Source of the DNA: Rudaea cellulosilytica DSM 22992
Lineage (GTDB): Bacteria; Pseudomonadota; Gammaproteobacteria; Xanthomonadales; Rhodanobacteraceae
Assembly: GCF_000378125.1 (NCBI RefSeq)
Contig: NZ_KB899241.1
Location: 1,091,652 to 1,155,651, forward strand
Reading direction: 5' to 3'
Length of the DNA stretch: 64,000 nucleotides
Position numbers and translations under genes: made by a program. The notes below the pieces were generated by a model. That model ran no database searches, was not told the origin of the DNA, and saw only the letters and a list, made by a program, of their open reading frames with translations. This document shows positions 53,074-61,709 of the stretch, piece by piece. Within the stretch, counting starts at the first letter, position 1. Each line of letters opens with the position of its first letter.

Positions 53074-54495
53074 TTACTCCGCTACCGCAACCGGCTCGCC
53101 CAGCATGGTTTCCGTTTCTTCGCGCGGCTGCGCCCACACCAGCCAAGGCGCCCGCAATAGCAACAGCGAGACGCAGGCGAGCGCTGCGACGGTCGCGAGG
53201 AACAGGAATCCCGAGCCGTAGTTGCCGCTCGTATCGCGCGCGATGCCGAGTACGACCGGCAGGTAGAAACCGCCGATGCCGCCGGCCGCGCCGATGATGC
53301 CGGCCATCGTGCCAGTCTTGTCCGGCCAGCGCAGCGGCACGAGCTGGAACGTTGCGCCGTTGCCGAGGCCGAAGCAGAAATAGAGCACGAATAGCAGCGC
53401 GATGCCGCCGGCCAGCGGCGGCTGCCACAGCGCAAAGGCGAGGTCGGCGAGTGCGATAACGGGCAACAGCACGCCGAGTGTGCGCACGCCGCTGACGCGG
53501 TCGGCGAGCGCACCGCCGAGCGGCCGCACCATCGCACCGGTGAATGCGAGCGCTGCCATCCACAAACCCGCATCGATCTTGCTCATGCCATACAGATTGG
53601 TCAGCAGCAGCACCACGTAGGAGGACATGCCGACGAAACCGCCGAACGTGATCGAATAGATCAGCATCATCGCCCAGGTGTCGCGCTCGGCGAACACGGC
53701 GCGATAACGCGAAGGCAGCACCGCGATCGCGAGCAGCGAGCCGAGCACCGGCAGCAGCATCAGGCCGGTCTTGCCGCCGAGGCCGAACAAGCCGGCATTG
53801 ACCGCGAGCACGAGGACGACGAGGAACACGAGGCTGGCCGCGAACGCGAACACGGCGGCGCGCGCGTCGCCCGACTTCGGCGCGCGGTCCCGCGACCAGG
53901 CGACGACCGCGGCCGCGGTCAGCGCAAGCAGCGGCAGCGATGCCGCGGTCGCCCGCTGCCAGCCGAAGTGTTCCGCCAGACTCGGGAACAGGAAGCCGTC
54001 GAGCACCGCGCCGATGTTGCCCGCCGCGGCGAGACCGAGCACGAGGCCCTGCACGTCGCGCGGATAGTTGCTGCCGGCCATCGGCAGCGCGACCGCGAAG
54101 CTGGCACCGCCCATGCCGAGCAGCACGCCGAGCAGGAGCAGTAGCGAAAGCGACGGCGCACCCGGCATCAGCAGCAGCACCGCAGGTGCAATCGCCGACA
54201 GCGCGATGCCGAGCAGAGCGAGGCGCCTGCCGTCGATGGCCTGATACATGTTGCCGAAGGTCACGCGCAGGATCGCCGCGGCCAGCACCGGCACGGCGAC
54301 GAGAAAGCCTTTCTGCGCGTCGTTGAGCGCATAGTCCTTGGCGATGCCCGGCGCGAGTGGGCCATACATCACCCACACGGTGAAACCGGTGTCGAAGTAA
54401 AGAAAGCTCGCCAGCAGCGCGCGCCAGTCGCCGCTTTTGAGTGAGGCCAATATGTTATTCCGCGCGCCTTGCGCAAAAGCAGTTGGTACGTTCAT
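53074..54495 (-). CDS. narK: Nitrate/nitrite MFS transporter NarK/NasA-type
   Basis: 473-residue NNP-family transporter with twelve helices. Characteristic segments are FDTGFTVWVMYGPLAP in the first helix, and the two Gly-rich nitrate signature stretches (GMGGASFAVALPMAG in the first half, GLGNGATFQLVPLRW in the second). It begins at ATG 54495 (a GTG directly upstream is less likely). It is on the strand and end of the nitrate assimilation operon and would bring nitrate into the cell for NasA. The 186-nt gap to ybiB may contain a promoter. Confidence 0.94.
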   Translation of the reverse strand: MNVPTAFAQGARNNILASLKSGDWRALLASFLYFDTGFTVWVMYGPLAPGIAKDYALNDAQKGFLVAVPVLAAAILRVTFGNMYQAIDGRRLALLGIALSAIAPAVLLLMPGAPSLSLLLLLGVLLGMGGASFAVALPMAGSNYPRDVQGLVLGLAAAGNIGAVLDGFLFPSLAEHFGWQRATAASLPLLALTAAAVVAWSRDRAPKSGDARAAVFAFAASLVFLVVLVLAVNAGLFGLGGKTGLMLLPVLGSLLAIAVLPSRYRAVFAERDTWAMMLIYSITFGGFVGMSSYVVLLLTNLYGMSKIDAGLWMAALAFTGAMVRPLGGALADRVSGVRTLGVLLPVIALADLAFALWQPPLAGGIALLFVLYFCFGLGNGATFQLVPLRWPDKTGTMAGIIGAAGGIGGFYLPVVLGIARDTSGNYGSGFLFLATVAALACVSLLLLRAPWLVWAQPREETETMLGEPVAVAE

Positions 54496-54681
54496 CACAC
54501 GCTCCGAAGGCTCGCCGCGAACAGCGCGGCTCTGCCCTCCCCTTGCCGGGATCCGTCCGCACGCGGCGGTCCCTTCGGATGCTGCCCGCTCACGGCGAAG
54601 TCGACGGCTGCGGTGCGCGGCGGTGACCGCGCGTGGCCTGCGGCCTTCGCGCAGGCGGCCGAGCCGAAGTCGCGACGTGCG

Positions 54682-55671
54682 CTAGGCAGCACCTCCGCGC
54701 GCGATCGATGTCACGCGCGTTTTGTTGTTCGGTTTGCAAATGTCCACGATCGTGTCGATCTGCCGCACGAGCGGCGGCGGCAGCAACGACTCATCCGCGA
54801 GCGCACGCTCGATCCAGCGCGCGGTCGGCTCGGCCTCGCGCGACGCTGGCAGTTCGGGCAGCGCGCCATCACCGGGCGCGGCCTCGACCAGCGTCGTCGC
54901 CCTCCCGTCGCGCAGCCATTCGATCGCGACCTGACGGCGCGAATCGGCCACGGCCTCGCCTTCGCTGCCGCGCGCGAGCAGCACGCCGGCCTCACCGGCG
55001 ATGCGCGCATCGAGGAACAGACGCGTCATCTCGTCGCGATATTGCGGATGCGTGTAATTGACCAGGCGCAGCGCGGGCGGCGCAAACGGCTGAATCAGTT
55101 TGACCAACGTGTGCGCCGGACCGCGCACGCCGAGGCGGTCGCGCAGCGCGATCAGGCGCGCGAGTGCGGGCGAGAGCACCTCGATCGGCGCAAATGCGAC
55201 GCCGCGCGCCTGCAAGCCGAGTTCGATGTCGGCCGTGTCGCTGCATGCGGGAATGCCAAGCGCGGCGAACACCGAGGCGGTCGCGACACGGCCCCAACCG
55301 TCGGCGGCATCGCCGTGAACGAGAACGGGAATGCCGCGCCGCGCGAGCGCGAGCGCAAGCAACGGGGTCAGGTTCGGCAGCTTGCGCGCGCCGTTGTAGC
55401 TCGGGATCACGACCGGCGTCGCGTGCGCGGCGGTCGGTGTTGCAATGCGCACGAGATTCGCCTGACAGGCATCGAGCATGCCGGCGAGTTCGTCGGCGGT
55501 TTCGCCCTTGATGCGGTAAGCGATGAGAATTCCGCCGAGTTCGAGATCGGGAATCGCACCGTCGAGCATCGCCGCGAACAGATCGCGCGAATCGTCGCGC
55601 GACAGCGGCCGCGCGCCACGTGCGCCGCGGCCGAGCTCGTGGATCAGATTGGGCAGGTCTAGCACTCTCAT
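54682..55671 (-). CDS. ybiB: TrpD2/YbiB-family protein in nitrate operon
   Basis: 329-residue protein of the anthranilate-phosphoribosyltransferase-like TrpD2/YbiB family. E. coli YbiB binds nucleic acid and has no known TrpD activity. Conserved stretches: LFAAMLDGAIPDLELGGILIAYRIKGET near the N-terminus, VIPSYNGARKLPNLTPLLA (the TrpD glycine-rich PRPP-loop counterpart) and VLVHGDAADGWGRVATASVFAALG. Its start overlaps the nasA stop by 4 nt (ATGA), so it is a member of the assimilation operon. Why a YbiB protein is coupled to nitrate reductase is unclear. Confidence 0.85.
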   Translation of the reverse strand: MRVLDLPNLIHELGRGARGARPLSRDDSRDLFAAMLDGAIPDLELGGILIAYRIKGETADELAGMLDACQANLVRIATPTAAHATPVVIPSYNGARKLPNLTPLLALALARRGIPVLVHGDAADGWGRVATASVFAALGIPACSDTADIELGLQARGVAFAPIEVLSPALARLIALRDRLGVRGPAHTLVKLIQPFAPPALRLVNYTHPQYRDEMTRLFLDARIAGEAGVLLARGSEGEAVADSRRQVAIEWLRDGRATTLVEAAPGDGALPELPASREAEPTARWIERALADESLLPPPLVRQIDTIVDICKPNNKTRVTSIARGGAA

Positions 55672-58484
55672 GCCGGCACCGCCTGTGCCGTGGCATTCGC
55701 CGCGATCAGGCGCTTCAGTTCGGGCACGCACGAGCCGCAGCCGGTCCCGCAGCGCAGGCGGGTCTTGAGTTCGTCGAGCAGCGCATCGACGCCGGATTTT
55801 GTGGATTTTTGTACCTTCTCCACGATGTCGTTCTCGTGGACGCCGATGCAGGTGCATACCATGCGGCCTTTCGATACGAGTGACTTCGGCGGCGTGCGCG
55901 AAGGCAACAACAGCAGGCGCCCGAGCGCGGAGATAGCGACCCCGGCTTCAAGATATTCGCGCAGCCAGCCAGCCGCGGCGACGTCGCCCGCGAGCGAAAA
56001 CGCCTTGAGGCGGTCGCCGGTCAGGCGCAGCCGGCGCGTACTCGCGCGCCGCGGATCGCTGTAGCTCAGCACCGGCTCGCCGGCACCGAGGCCAAACAGT
56101 GTTTCGATTTCCTGCTTCAGCTCGGGCGAGCACGCATCGTGTGCCGCGACGCGCCAAATCAGCCCAGGCCGATCGCGTCCGATCGGCACGCAGCTCGCAT
56201 ACGGAAAGCGCGCGAAGTAGCGGCGCAGCCGTGTCTGCACGACAAACCAGCACTCTGGCGCGAACTCTGCGCAGGCGACCCATTGCCAAGGCAGGTCAGC
56301 GCGGCGCACGACGACCGCGGCGTGTTTCAGCTCGGGCTGCTTGGAGATCGGATCGAACGCACGCGGCAGCAACGCGTTGATGCCGTGTGCAACGGACGTC
56401 GTCGGCTGTCCGGAGACGAATTCCTCGCCCCAATGCATCGCGACGAAGGTTTGTCCCGGAGCTTGGGCAGCGCTCGTGTGTACCGGCAACACGATGCTCG
56501 CACGCCGCGAGGTGACGTGGACAAAGTCGCCGTCAGCGACACCGAGGCGCCGTGCATCGGCCGGATTGATCTCGATCGCAGGCTCGCCCGCGTGGCCGAA
56601 CAGCTGCGGCAGCGTGCCGGTGCGGCTCATGCCGTGCCAATGGTCGCGCAGGCGGCCCGTGGTCAGCGTGAGGGGATAATGCCAATCGGTCGTCTCGGCC
56701 GGCGCGCGCACTTCGATCGCGGCAAAGCGCGCGCGGCCGCTGGCGGTGGCGAAATGTCCATTTGTATACAAACGTGCAGTGCCGAGCGTGTCGCCGACGC
56801 GAAATGGCCACTGTTGCGGACCCCGTGCTTCGAGCATCGAGTAGTCGAGTCCGCCGATGTCGAGATCGCGGCCGCGCGTCGTTTCGCGGTGTTCGTTCCA
56901 GACGCTTTCCGGCGTCGCGTAGTCGAACAGGGGAGTCTTGCCGGGACGCAGGATCGCCTCGAGTCGCTGCGCGACGTCGCGCGCGATGCGCCAGTCCGCG
57001 CGCGCCTCGCCCGGTGGCGCGATCGCCGCGCGCACGCGCGAGATGCAGCGTTCGGAATTCGTCACGGTGCCTTCTTTCTCGCCCCACGACGAGGCCGGTA
57101 GCAGCACGTCGGCATACGGCGCCGTGGCGGTATGCGCGTAGGCCTCCTGCAGTACGACGAACTCGCACTTTTCGAGTGCACGGCGCACCGCGCGCTGGTC
57201 GGGCAGCGATTGCGCCGGATTCGTGCAGGCGATCCACAGCGCCTTGATTTCGCCGCGTTCGATCGCGTCGAACATTTCCACCGCGGTCTTGCCGGGCGTA
57301 GCGGGCACGGCATCGACGCCCCAGAGTCGCGCGACTTCGGCGCGATGCTCGGCATTCGCCAGATCGCGATGCGCGCTGAGCAGGTTGGCCATGCCGCCGA
57401 CTTCGCGGCCGCCCATCGCGTTCGGTTGGCCGGTCAGCGAGAACGGGCCGGCGCCGGGCTTGCCGATCTGCGCGGTGGCGAGATGCAGATGGATCAGTGC
57501 GGCGTTCTTCGCCGTACCCGAAGTCGATTGATTCAAGCCCTGGCAATACAGCGACAGCGTCGGCCCCTCGGCGAACCAGCGTGCGGCAGTGACAAGATCG
57601 TCGACCGGGACGCCGCAGATTCCGCTGGCGCGTTCGGGTGGATATGCGAGCGCCAGTTCGCGCGCCGCATCGAAGCCTTCGGTGTGCGCCGCGATGTAGG
57701 TCTCGTCGGTCAAGCCTGCGACGATCAGCACGTGCAGCATGCCGAGAAACAGCACGACATCGCTACCGGGTGTCAGGCGCAGGTGCAGATCGGCGCCTTC
57801 GGCGCTGTCGGTGTGGCGCGGATCGACGACGACGATGCGCAGGTCCGGGTTGCGCGCTTTCGCGTCTTCGAGGCGGCGGAACAGGATCGGGTGCGCGAAC
57901 GCGGGATTGGCGCCGGCAATGAACACGCAGCTTGCATGATCGAGGTCTTCGTAAGAACACGGCGGCGCGTCGGCGCCGAGCGTCTGCTTGTAGCCGGCGA
58001 CCGCCGAGCTCATGCACAGGCGCGAGTTCGTGTCGATGTTGTTCGTGCCGACCAGGCCCTTGGCGAGCTTGTTGAAGACGTAGTAGTCCTCGGTCAGCAA
58101 TTGCCCGGAGATGTAGAACGCGACCGCATCCGGGCCGTGCTCACGTACGACCGCGGCGAAACGTTCCGCAACGAGATCGAGCGCCTCGTCCCAGCTTGTG
58201 CGCGTGCGCGCATCCGCGCGTGCGCGGCGCAACTCGGGATGCAGCGCACGCGCCTGCTCACGCAGCGCGAGCGTCGCGGTGAGGTGCAGGGTGCTGCCCT
58301 TGCTGCACAGGCGGCCGAAGTTGGCCGGGTGTTGGGGATCGCCTTGGACGCCGACGATCGTCTCGATGCCGTTGTCGTCGAGCGCCGTTTCGATCAGCAC
58401 GCCGCAACCCACGCCGCAGTAGCAGCAGGTCGACCGCGTCGTGCGCGCCGCAAGCTTGGGCGAGGCTTGCAGCGAGGCGTTCAT
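55668..58484 (-). CDS. nasA: Assimilatory nitrate reductase, catalytic subunit with fused [2Fe-2S] domain
   Basis: 938-residue molybdopterin enzyme that reduces nitrate to nitrite in the cytoplasm. ATG 58484 (MNASLQASPK) is chosen; the first cofactor is a [4Fe-4S] cluster with Cys20/21/23/27 and Cys in RLCSKG. MoCo-binding blocks include SSWGEKEGTVTNSERCISRVR and TTGRLRDHWHGMSRTG. The last ~62 residues are a BFD-like [2Fe-2S] domain (CTCIGV, CGTGCGSC; Cys877, 879, 916, 919) that would receive electrons. It overlaps nirD by 4 nt upstream and ybiB by 4 nt downstream. No NasB-type diaphorase is in the window. Confidence 0.95.
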   Translation of the reverse strand: MNASLQASPKLAARTTRSTCCYCGVGCGVLIETALDDNGIETIVGVQGDPQHPANFGRLCSKGSTLHLTATLALREQARALHPELRRARADARTRTSWDEALDLVAERFAAVVREHGPDAVAFYISGQLLTEDYYVFNKLAKGLVGTNNIDTNSRLCMSSAVAGYKQTLGADAPPCSYEDLDHASCVFIAGANPAFAHPILFRRLEDAKARNPDLRIVVVDPRHTDSAEGADLHLRLTPGSDVVLFLGMLHVLIVAGLTDETYIAAHTEGFDAARELALAYPPERASGICGVPVDDLVTAARWFAEGPTLSLYCQGLNQSTSGTAKNAALIHLHLATAQIGKPGAGPFSLTGQPNAMGGREVGGMANLLSAHRDLANAEHRAEVARLWGVDAVPATPGKTAVEMFDAIERGEIKALWIACTNPAQSLPDQRAVRRALEKCEFVVLQEAYAHTATAPYADVLLPASSWGEKEGTVTNSERCISRVRAAIAPPGEARADWRIARDVAQRLEAILRPGKTPLFDYATPESVWNEHRETTRGRDLDIGGLDYSMLEARGPQQWPFRVGDTLGTARLYTNGHFATASGRARFAAIEVRAPAETTDWHYPLTLTTGRLRDHWHGMSRTGTLPQLFGHAGEPAIEINPADARRLGVADGDFVHVTSRRASIVLPVHTSAAQAPGQTFVAMHWGEEFVSGQPTTSVAHGINALLPRAFDPISKQPELKHAAVVVRRADLPWQWVACAEFAPECWFVVQTRLRRYFARFPYASCVPIGRDRPGLIWRVAAHDACSPELKQEIETLFGLGAGEPVLSYSDPRRASTRRLRLTGDRLKAFSLAGDVAAAGWLREYLEAGVAISALGRLLLLPSRTPPKSLVSKGRMVCTCIGVHENDIVEKVQKSTKSGVDALLDELKTRLRCGTGCGSCVPELKRLIAANATAQAVPA

Positions 58485-58852
58485 GCCACCGCGCAGGTTT
58501 CGCGTTCGGCCACGGCAGTAGTGCCGCGCGCGTCGGCGCGGTGCAGGAATACCTCGCCGTTCTCGCAGCGCACACGAAAACACGTCGCAGCTCCGACATC
58601 GGGTTCGACCGCACGACCGCTGTCGAGGTTGATCACCCAGGCGTGCAGCGGACAGGTCACGCGCGCGCCGTGGACGATGCCCTGCGACAGGGGTCCGCCG
58701 CGGTGCGGGCAGCGGTCATGCAGTGCGAATACTCGATCGTCGAGCGTGCGGAACAACGCGATGTCGGGCCGCCCCTCGATGCGCACGACGCGTGCGCCGG
58801 ACACCGGAATATCGTCAAGGCGGCAGATGTACAGCCAATCTCTCTTGATCAT
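58481..58852 (-). CDS. nirD: Nitrite reductase small subunit NirD
   Basis: 123-residue Rieske-fold protein that partners NirB. It has both Rieske motifs CPHRGG and CPLHAWV, so a [2Fe-2S] cluster is likely, unlike E. coli NirD which lacks the cluster ligands. Starts at ATG 58852 with a 4-nt ATGA overlap with nirB and ends with a 4-nt overlap with nasA. It would help NADH-driven nitrite reduction to ammonia. Confidence 0.93.
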   Translation of the reverse strand: MIKRDWLYICRLDDIPVSGARVVRIEGRPDIALFRTLDDRVFALHDRCPHRGGPLSQGIVHGARVTCPLHAWVINLDSGRAVEPDVGAATCFRVRCENGEVFLHRADARGTTAVAERETCAVA

Positions 58853-61308
58853 GCCGATTCCTCGACGAGCACGGCCTTGATCGGCGCGAACTGGCGCAGG
58901 TCGACCGCGGCCTTTTGCGGCTCGTGCCACGGATCGGCCTCGTCGCGCAGCGCGTCCTGCAGTCTCGCCCACAATGCGCGGCGGCCTTCGGTGTCGTCGA
59001 GCACGCGGCGTTTGCAGTAGTCGAGGCCGACGCGACCGACGTAGTGCACGGTGCGTTCGAGGTAGTGACCTTCCTCGCGATAGAGCTGCAGGAACGCGCC
59101 CGCGTATTCGAGCACTTCTTCGTGCGTCTTCAGCTTGCAGAAAAACTGGGCGACGTCGGTCTTGATGCCGCCGTTGCCGGCGACGTAGATCTCCCAGCCC
59201 GAGTCGACGCCGATCACGCCGACGTCCTTGATGCCCGACTCCGCGCAGTTGCGCGGGCAGCCCGACACGGCCAGCTTGACCTTGTGCGGTGCATACATGC
59301 GCCACAGCGCTTTCTCGAGCTCGATACCCATGCGCGTGGAATCCTGCGTGCCGAAGCGGCACCATTCGGAGCCGACGCAGGTCTTCACCGTGCGCAGCGC
59401 CTTCGCGTAGGCATGGCCCGAGGGCATGTCGAGGTCGCGCCAGACGTTCTGCAGGTCTTCCTTCTTCACCCCGAGCAAATCGATGCGCTGGCCGCCGGTG
59501 ACCTTGACCGTGGGAATCTGGTATTTGTCGACGACGTCGGCGATGCGGCGCAGCTCGCTCGCGTTGGTGATGCCGCCCCACATGCGCGGGACCACCGAAT
59601 AGGTGCCGTCCTTCTGGATATTGGCGTGCGCGCGTTCGTTGATGAAGCGCGCCTGCGGATCGTCCTTTGCCGCGTGCGGCCAGGTCGAGATCAGGTAGTA
59701 GTTGAGCGCGGGACGACACGTCGCGCAGCCGTTCGGCGTAGCCCATTCCATGAACGCCATCGCCGCCATCAGGCTGGTCAGCTTGTTCTCTCGAATGGCG
59801 GCGCGCACTTCCTCGTGCGAGTAGCTCGTGCAAGCGCAGATCGGCTTTTTCGCGGGCGTTGCCGAGTAGTCGCCGCCAAGCGTCGAAGCAAGAATCTGTT
59901 CGACCAGACCGGTGCACGAGCCGCACGAACTGGATGCCTTGGTGTGCTTGCGCACGGCGTCGACCGTGAACAGGCCCTGGTTCTTGATCGCCTTGACGAT
60001 CGTGCCCTTGCACACACCGTTGCAGCCGCAGACTTCGGCATCGTCGGCCATCGCGACCGCGCGGTTTTCGCCGGCGTGGCCGGCGTCGCCGAGGTTGGCC
60101 TCGCCGAACATCAGCGTGTCGCGGATGTCGTCGATCTTGCGGCCTTCGCGCAGCAGCTTGAAGTACCACGCGCCGTCGGTCGTGTCGCCGTAGAGGCAGG
60201 CGCCGATGAGCTTGTCGTCGCGGATGACAAGTTTCTTGTAAACGCCGCCGATCGGATCGGCAAGAGTGATTTCCTCGGTGTCGGCGCCGCCGTTGAAGTC
60301 GCCGGCAGAGAACAGGTCGATGCCGGTGACCTTGAGCTTGGTCGAGGTGACCGAGCCCGAGTAGATGCCGATACCGAACTCGGCCAAGTGATTCGCGCAG
60401 ACTTTGGCCTGCTCGAACAGCGGCGCGACGAGGCCGTAGGCGATGCCGCGGTGCGCGGCGCATTCGCCGACCGCGTAAACGCGCGGATCGTAAGTCTGCA
60501 TCGTGTCGGAGACGAGGATGCCGCGGTTGCACTGCAGTCCGGCGGATTCGGCCAGCGCCGTGTTCGGGCGGATGCCGATCGCCATGACGACGAGTTCGGC
60601 CGGAATCTCCTCGCCGTCGGCGAAGCGCACCGCGCGCACGCGACCGTGTTCGTCGCTGAGCAGTTCCTGCGTCTTTTTGTTCATTGCGAACGTCAGTCCG
60701 CGCTGTTCGAGCGAGAGCTTGAGCAGCGCGGCCGCGCTTGCATCGAGCTGGCGTTCCATCAACGCGTCGAGCACATGGACGACGGTGACGTCCATACCTC
60801 GCGCTCTCAAGCCATTCGCAGCTTCCAGCCCGAGCAAACCTCCGCCGATCACGACGGCATGCTTGTACTTCTGCGCAGCGCCGATCATCGCATGCGTATC
60901 GGCGATGTCGCGGTAGGCGAGCACACCGTCGAGATCCTTGCCGGGAATCGGCAGCATGAACGGGTTCGAACCGGTCGCGAGCAACAGACGATCGTAGGCC
61001 GCCTCGGTGCCGTCTTCGGCGATCACGCGCCTGCGCACGCGATCGATCTTCACGATCTTCTTGCCGGTATGCAGGGTGATGCCGTTATCGCGATACCAAT
61101 CCCAATCGTTGAGCACGATCTGCTCGACGGTCTGCTCGCCGGCAAGCACGGGCGACAGCAGAATGCGGTTGTAGTTCGGATGCGGCTCGGCGCCGAACAC
61201 GGTGATCTCGTAGAGGTCGGGTGCGAGCTTGAGCAATTCCTCCAGCGTGCGCACACCGGCCATGCCGTTGCCGATCAACACGAGCTTCTGTTTCGCCTTG
61301 GCGTTCAT
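58849..61308 (-). CDS. nirB: NAD(P)H-nitrite reductase large subunit NirB
   Basis: 819-residue cytoplasmic enzyme that reduces nitrite to ammonia with NADH. The order is an FAD/NAD domain with VLIGNGMAGVRTLEEL and VVIGGGLLGLEAANGLRARG, a BFD-like [2Fe-2S] domain (CGCNGVCKG, CGSCTGLVEQ), then the ferredoxin/sulfite-reductase domain with siroheme-[4Fe-4S] ligands CVGSEWCRFG and CPRNC. ATG 61308 has GAGGTG 6 nt upstream. First gene of nirB-nirD-nasA-ybiB, with a sigma-54 promoter and NtrC site in front. Siroheme comes from CysG. Confidence 0.97.
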   Translation of the reverse strand: MNAKAKQKLVLIGNGMAGVRTLEELLKLAPDLYEITVFGAEPHPNYNRILLSPVLAGEQTVEQIVLNDWDWYRDNGITLHTGKKIVKIDRVRRRVIAEDGTEAAYDRLLLATGSNPFMLPIPGKDLDGVLAYRDIADTHAMIGAAQKYKHAVVIGGGLLGLEAANGLRARGMDVTVVHVLDALMERQLDASAAALLKLSLEQRGLTFAMNKKTQELLSDEHGRVRAVRFADGEEIPAELVVMAIGIRPNTALAESAGLQCNRGILVSDTMQTYDPRVYAVGECAAHRGIAYGLVAPLFEQAKVCANHLAEFGIGIYSGSVTSTKLKVTGIDLFSAGDFNGGADTEEITLADPIGGVYKKLVIRDDKLIGACLYGDTTDGAWYFKLLREGRKIDDIRDTLMFGEANLGDAGHAGENRAVAMADDAEVCGCNGVCKGTIVKAIKNQGLFTVDAVRKHTKASSSCGSCTGLVEQILASTLGGDYSATPAKKPICACTSYSHEEVRAAIRENKLTSLMAAMAFMEWATPNGCATCRPALNYYLISTWPHAAKDDPQARFINERAHANIQKDGTYSVVPRMWGGITNASELRRIADVVDKYQIPTVKVTGGQRIDLLGVKKEDLQNVWRDLDMPSGHAYAKALRTVKTCVGSEWCRFGTQDSTRMGIELEKALWRMYAPHKVKLAVSGCPRNCAESGIKDVGVIGVDSGWEIYVAGNGGIKTDVAQFFCKLKTHEEVLEYAGAFLQLYREEGHYLERTVHYVGRVGLDYCKRRVLDDTEGRRALWARLQDALRDEADPWHEPQKAAVDLRQFAPIKAVLVEESA

Positions 61309-61339
61309 GCTTGCACCTCGCGGTCTTGTGTTGCAGAGC

Positions 61340-61356
61340 AGCAAGTCACATGCCAA
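61340..61356 (-). promoter_or_regulatory. Candidate sigma-54 promoter of nirB operon
   Basis: On the minus strand TTGGCATGTGACTTGCT has GG and GC separated by exactly 10 bp, as required for RpoN (-24/-12 promoter TGGCAY-N5-TTGCW). The predicted start is about 20 nt before the nirB ATG and the ribosome-binding site lies between them. Nitrate assimilation operons are often RpoN/NtrC-dependent. Confidence 0.7.
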
Positions 61357-61410
61357 CTGGAAAAACAAAGCTGAAACAATAAGATGGGTCTTTCGTTCCT
61401 TGGCTCGGGC

Positions 61411-61425
61411 GCACGATTCTGGTGC
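61411..61425. promoter_or_regulatory. Candidate NtrC-binding site
   Basis: GCACGATTCTGGTGC is an inverted repeat of GCAC and GTGC separated by 7 bp, matching the NtrC consensus GCAC-N7-GTGC. Its centre is about 64 bp upstream of the GG of the sigma-54 promoter, a normal enhancer distance. ntrC itself is not in the window. Confidence 0.6.
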
Positions 61426-61709
61426 AAAAAGGTGTGATCGAGCCCCGACATCGTGCGCCAGCCAAGCAAACGCACGATCCAGAACGCCGCTTCCGTCTTT
61501 CTGCGCGTACGGTCCGCGCTGTTTGCCAAGGCGCAGGCAACGACAGCCGGGTGCGGCCTGTATCGCTGCGCGGCGAACGCGGGTTTTTGCTACGCTTACG
61601 CGCTTTTTTCTTCCATTTGTCGATTCGACCGTCGAGGCCTTCGGGACTTCCTCGTCTCCAAGGGACCGCTGATCAGCGGCGGCGGCCGAAACAGCCCGCA
61701 AGAGAACCC

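Larger units (their letters stand above)
61309..61709. other. 401-bp divergent intergenic region nirB/icd
   Basis: This is the longest gene-free stretch in the window. Its left third holds the nirB control elements: a sigma-54 promoter (61340-61356) and an NtrC-type site (61411-61425). The right part (about 61440-61709) leads to icd and contains a T-rich stretch (CGCTTTTTTCTTCC) but no clear sigma-70 promoter that can be called. No additional ORF with coding-like sequence was seen. Confidence 0.6.

Noticed and set aside
44276-61374. Very long open frames antisense to the RND transporter gene (44276-47008) and to nirB (58915-61374)
   Set aside because: They are shadows of strongly GC-biased genes: the sequence lacks any family resemblance, and the sense frames are well-characterised proteins.
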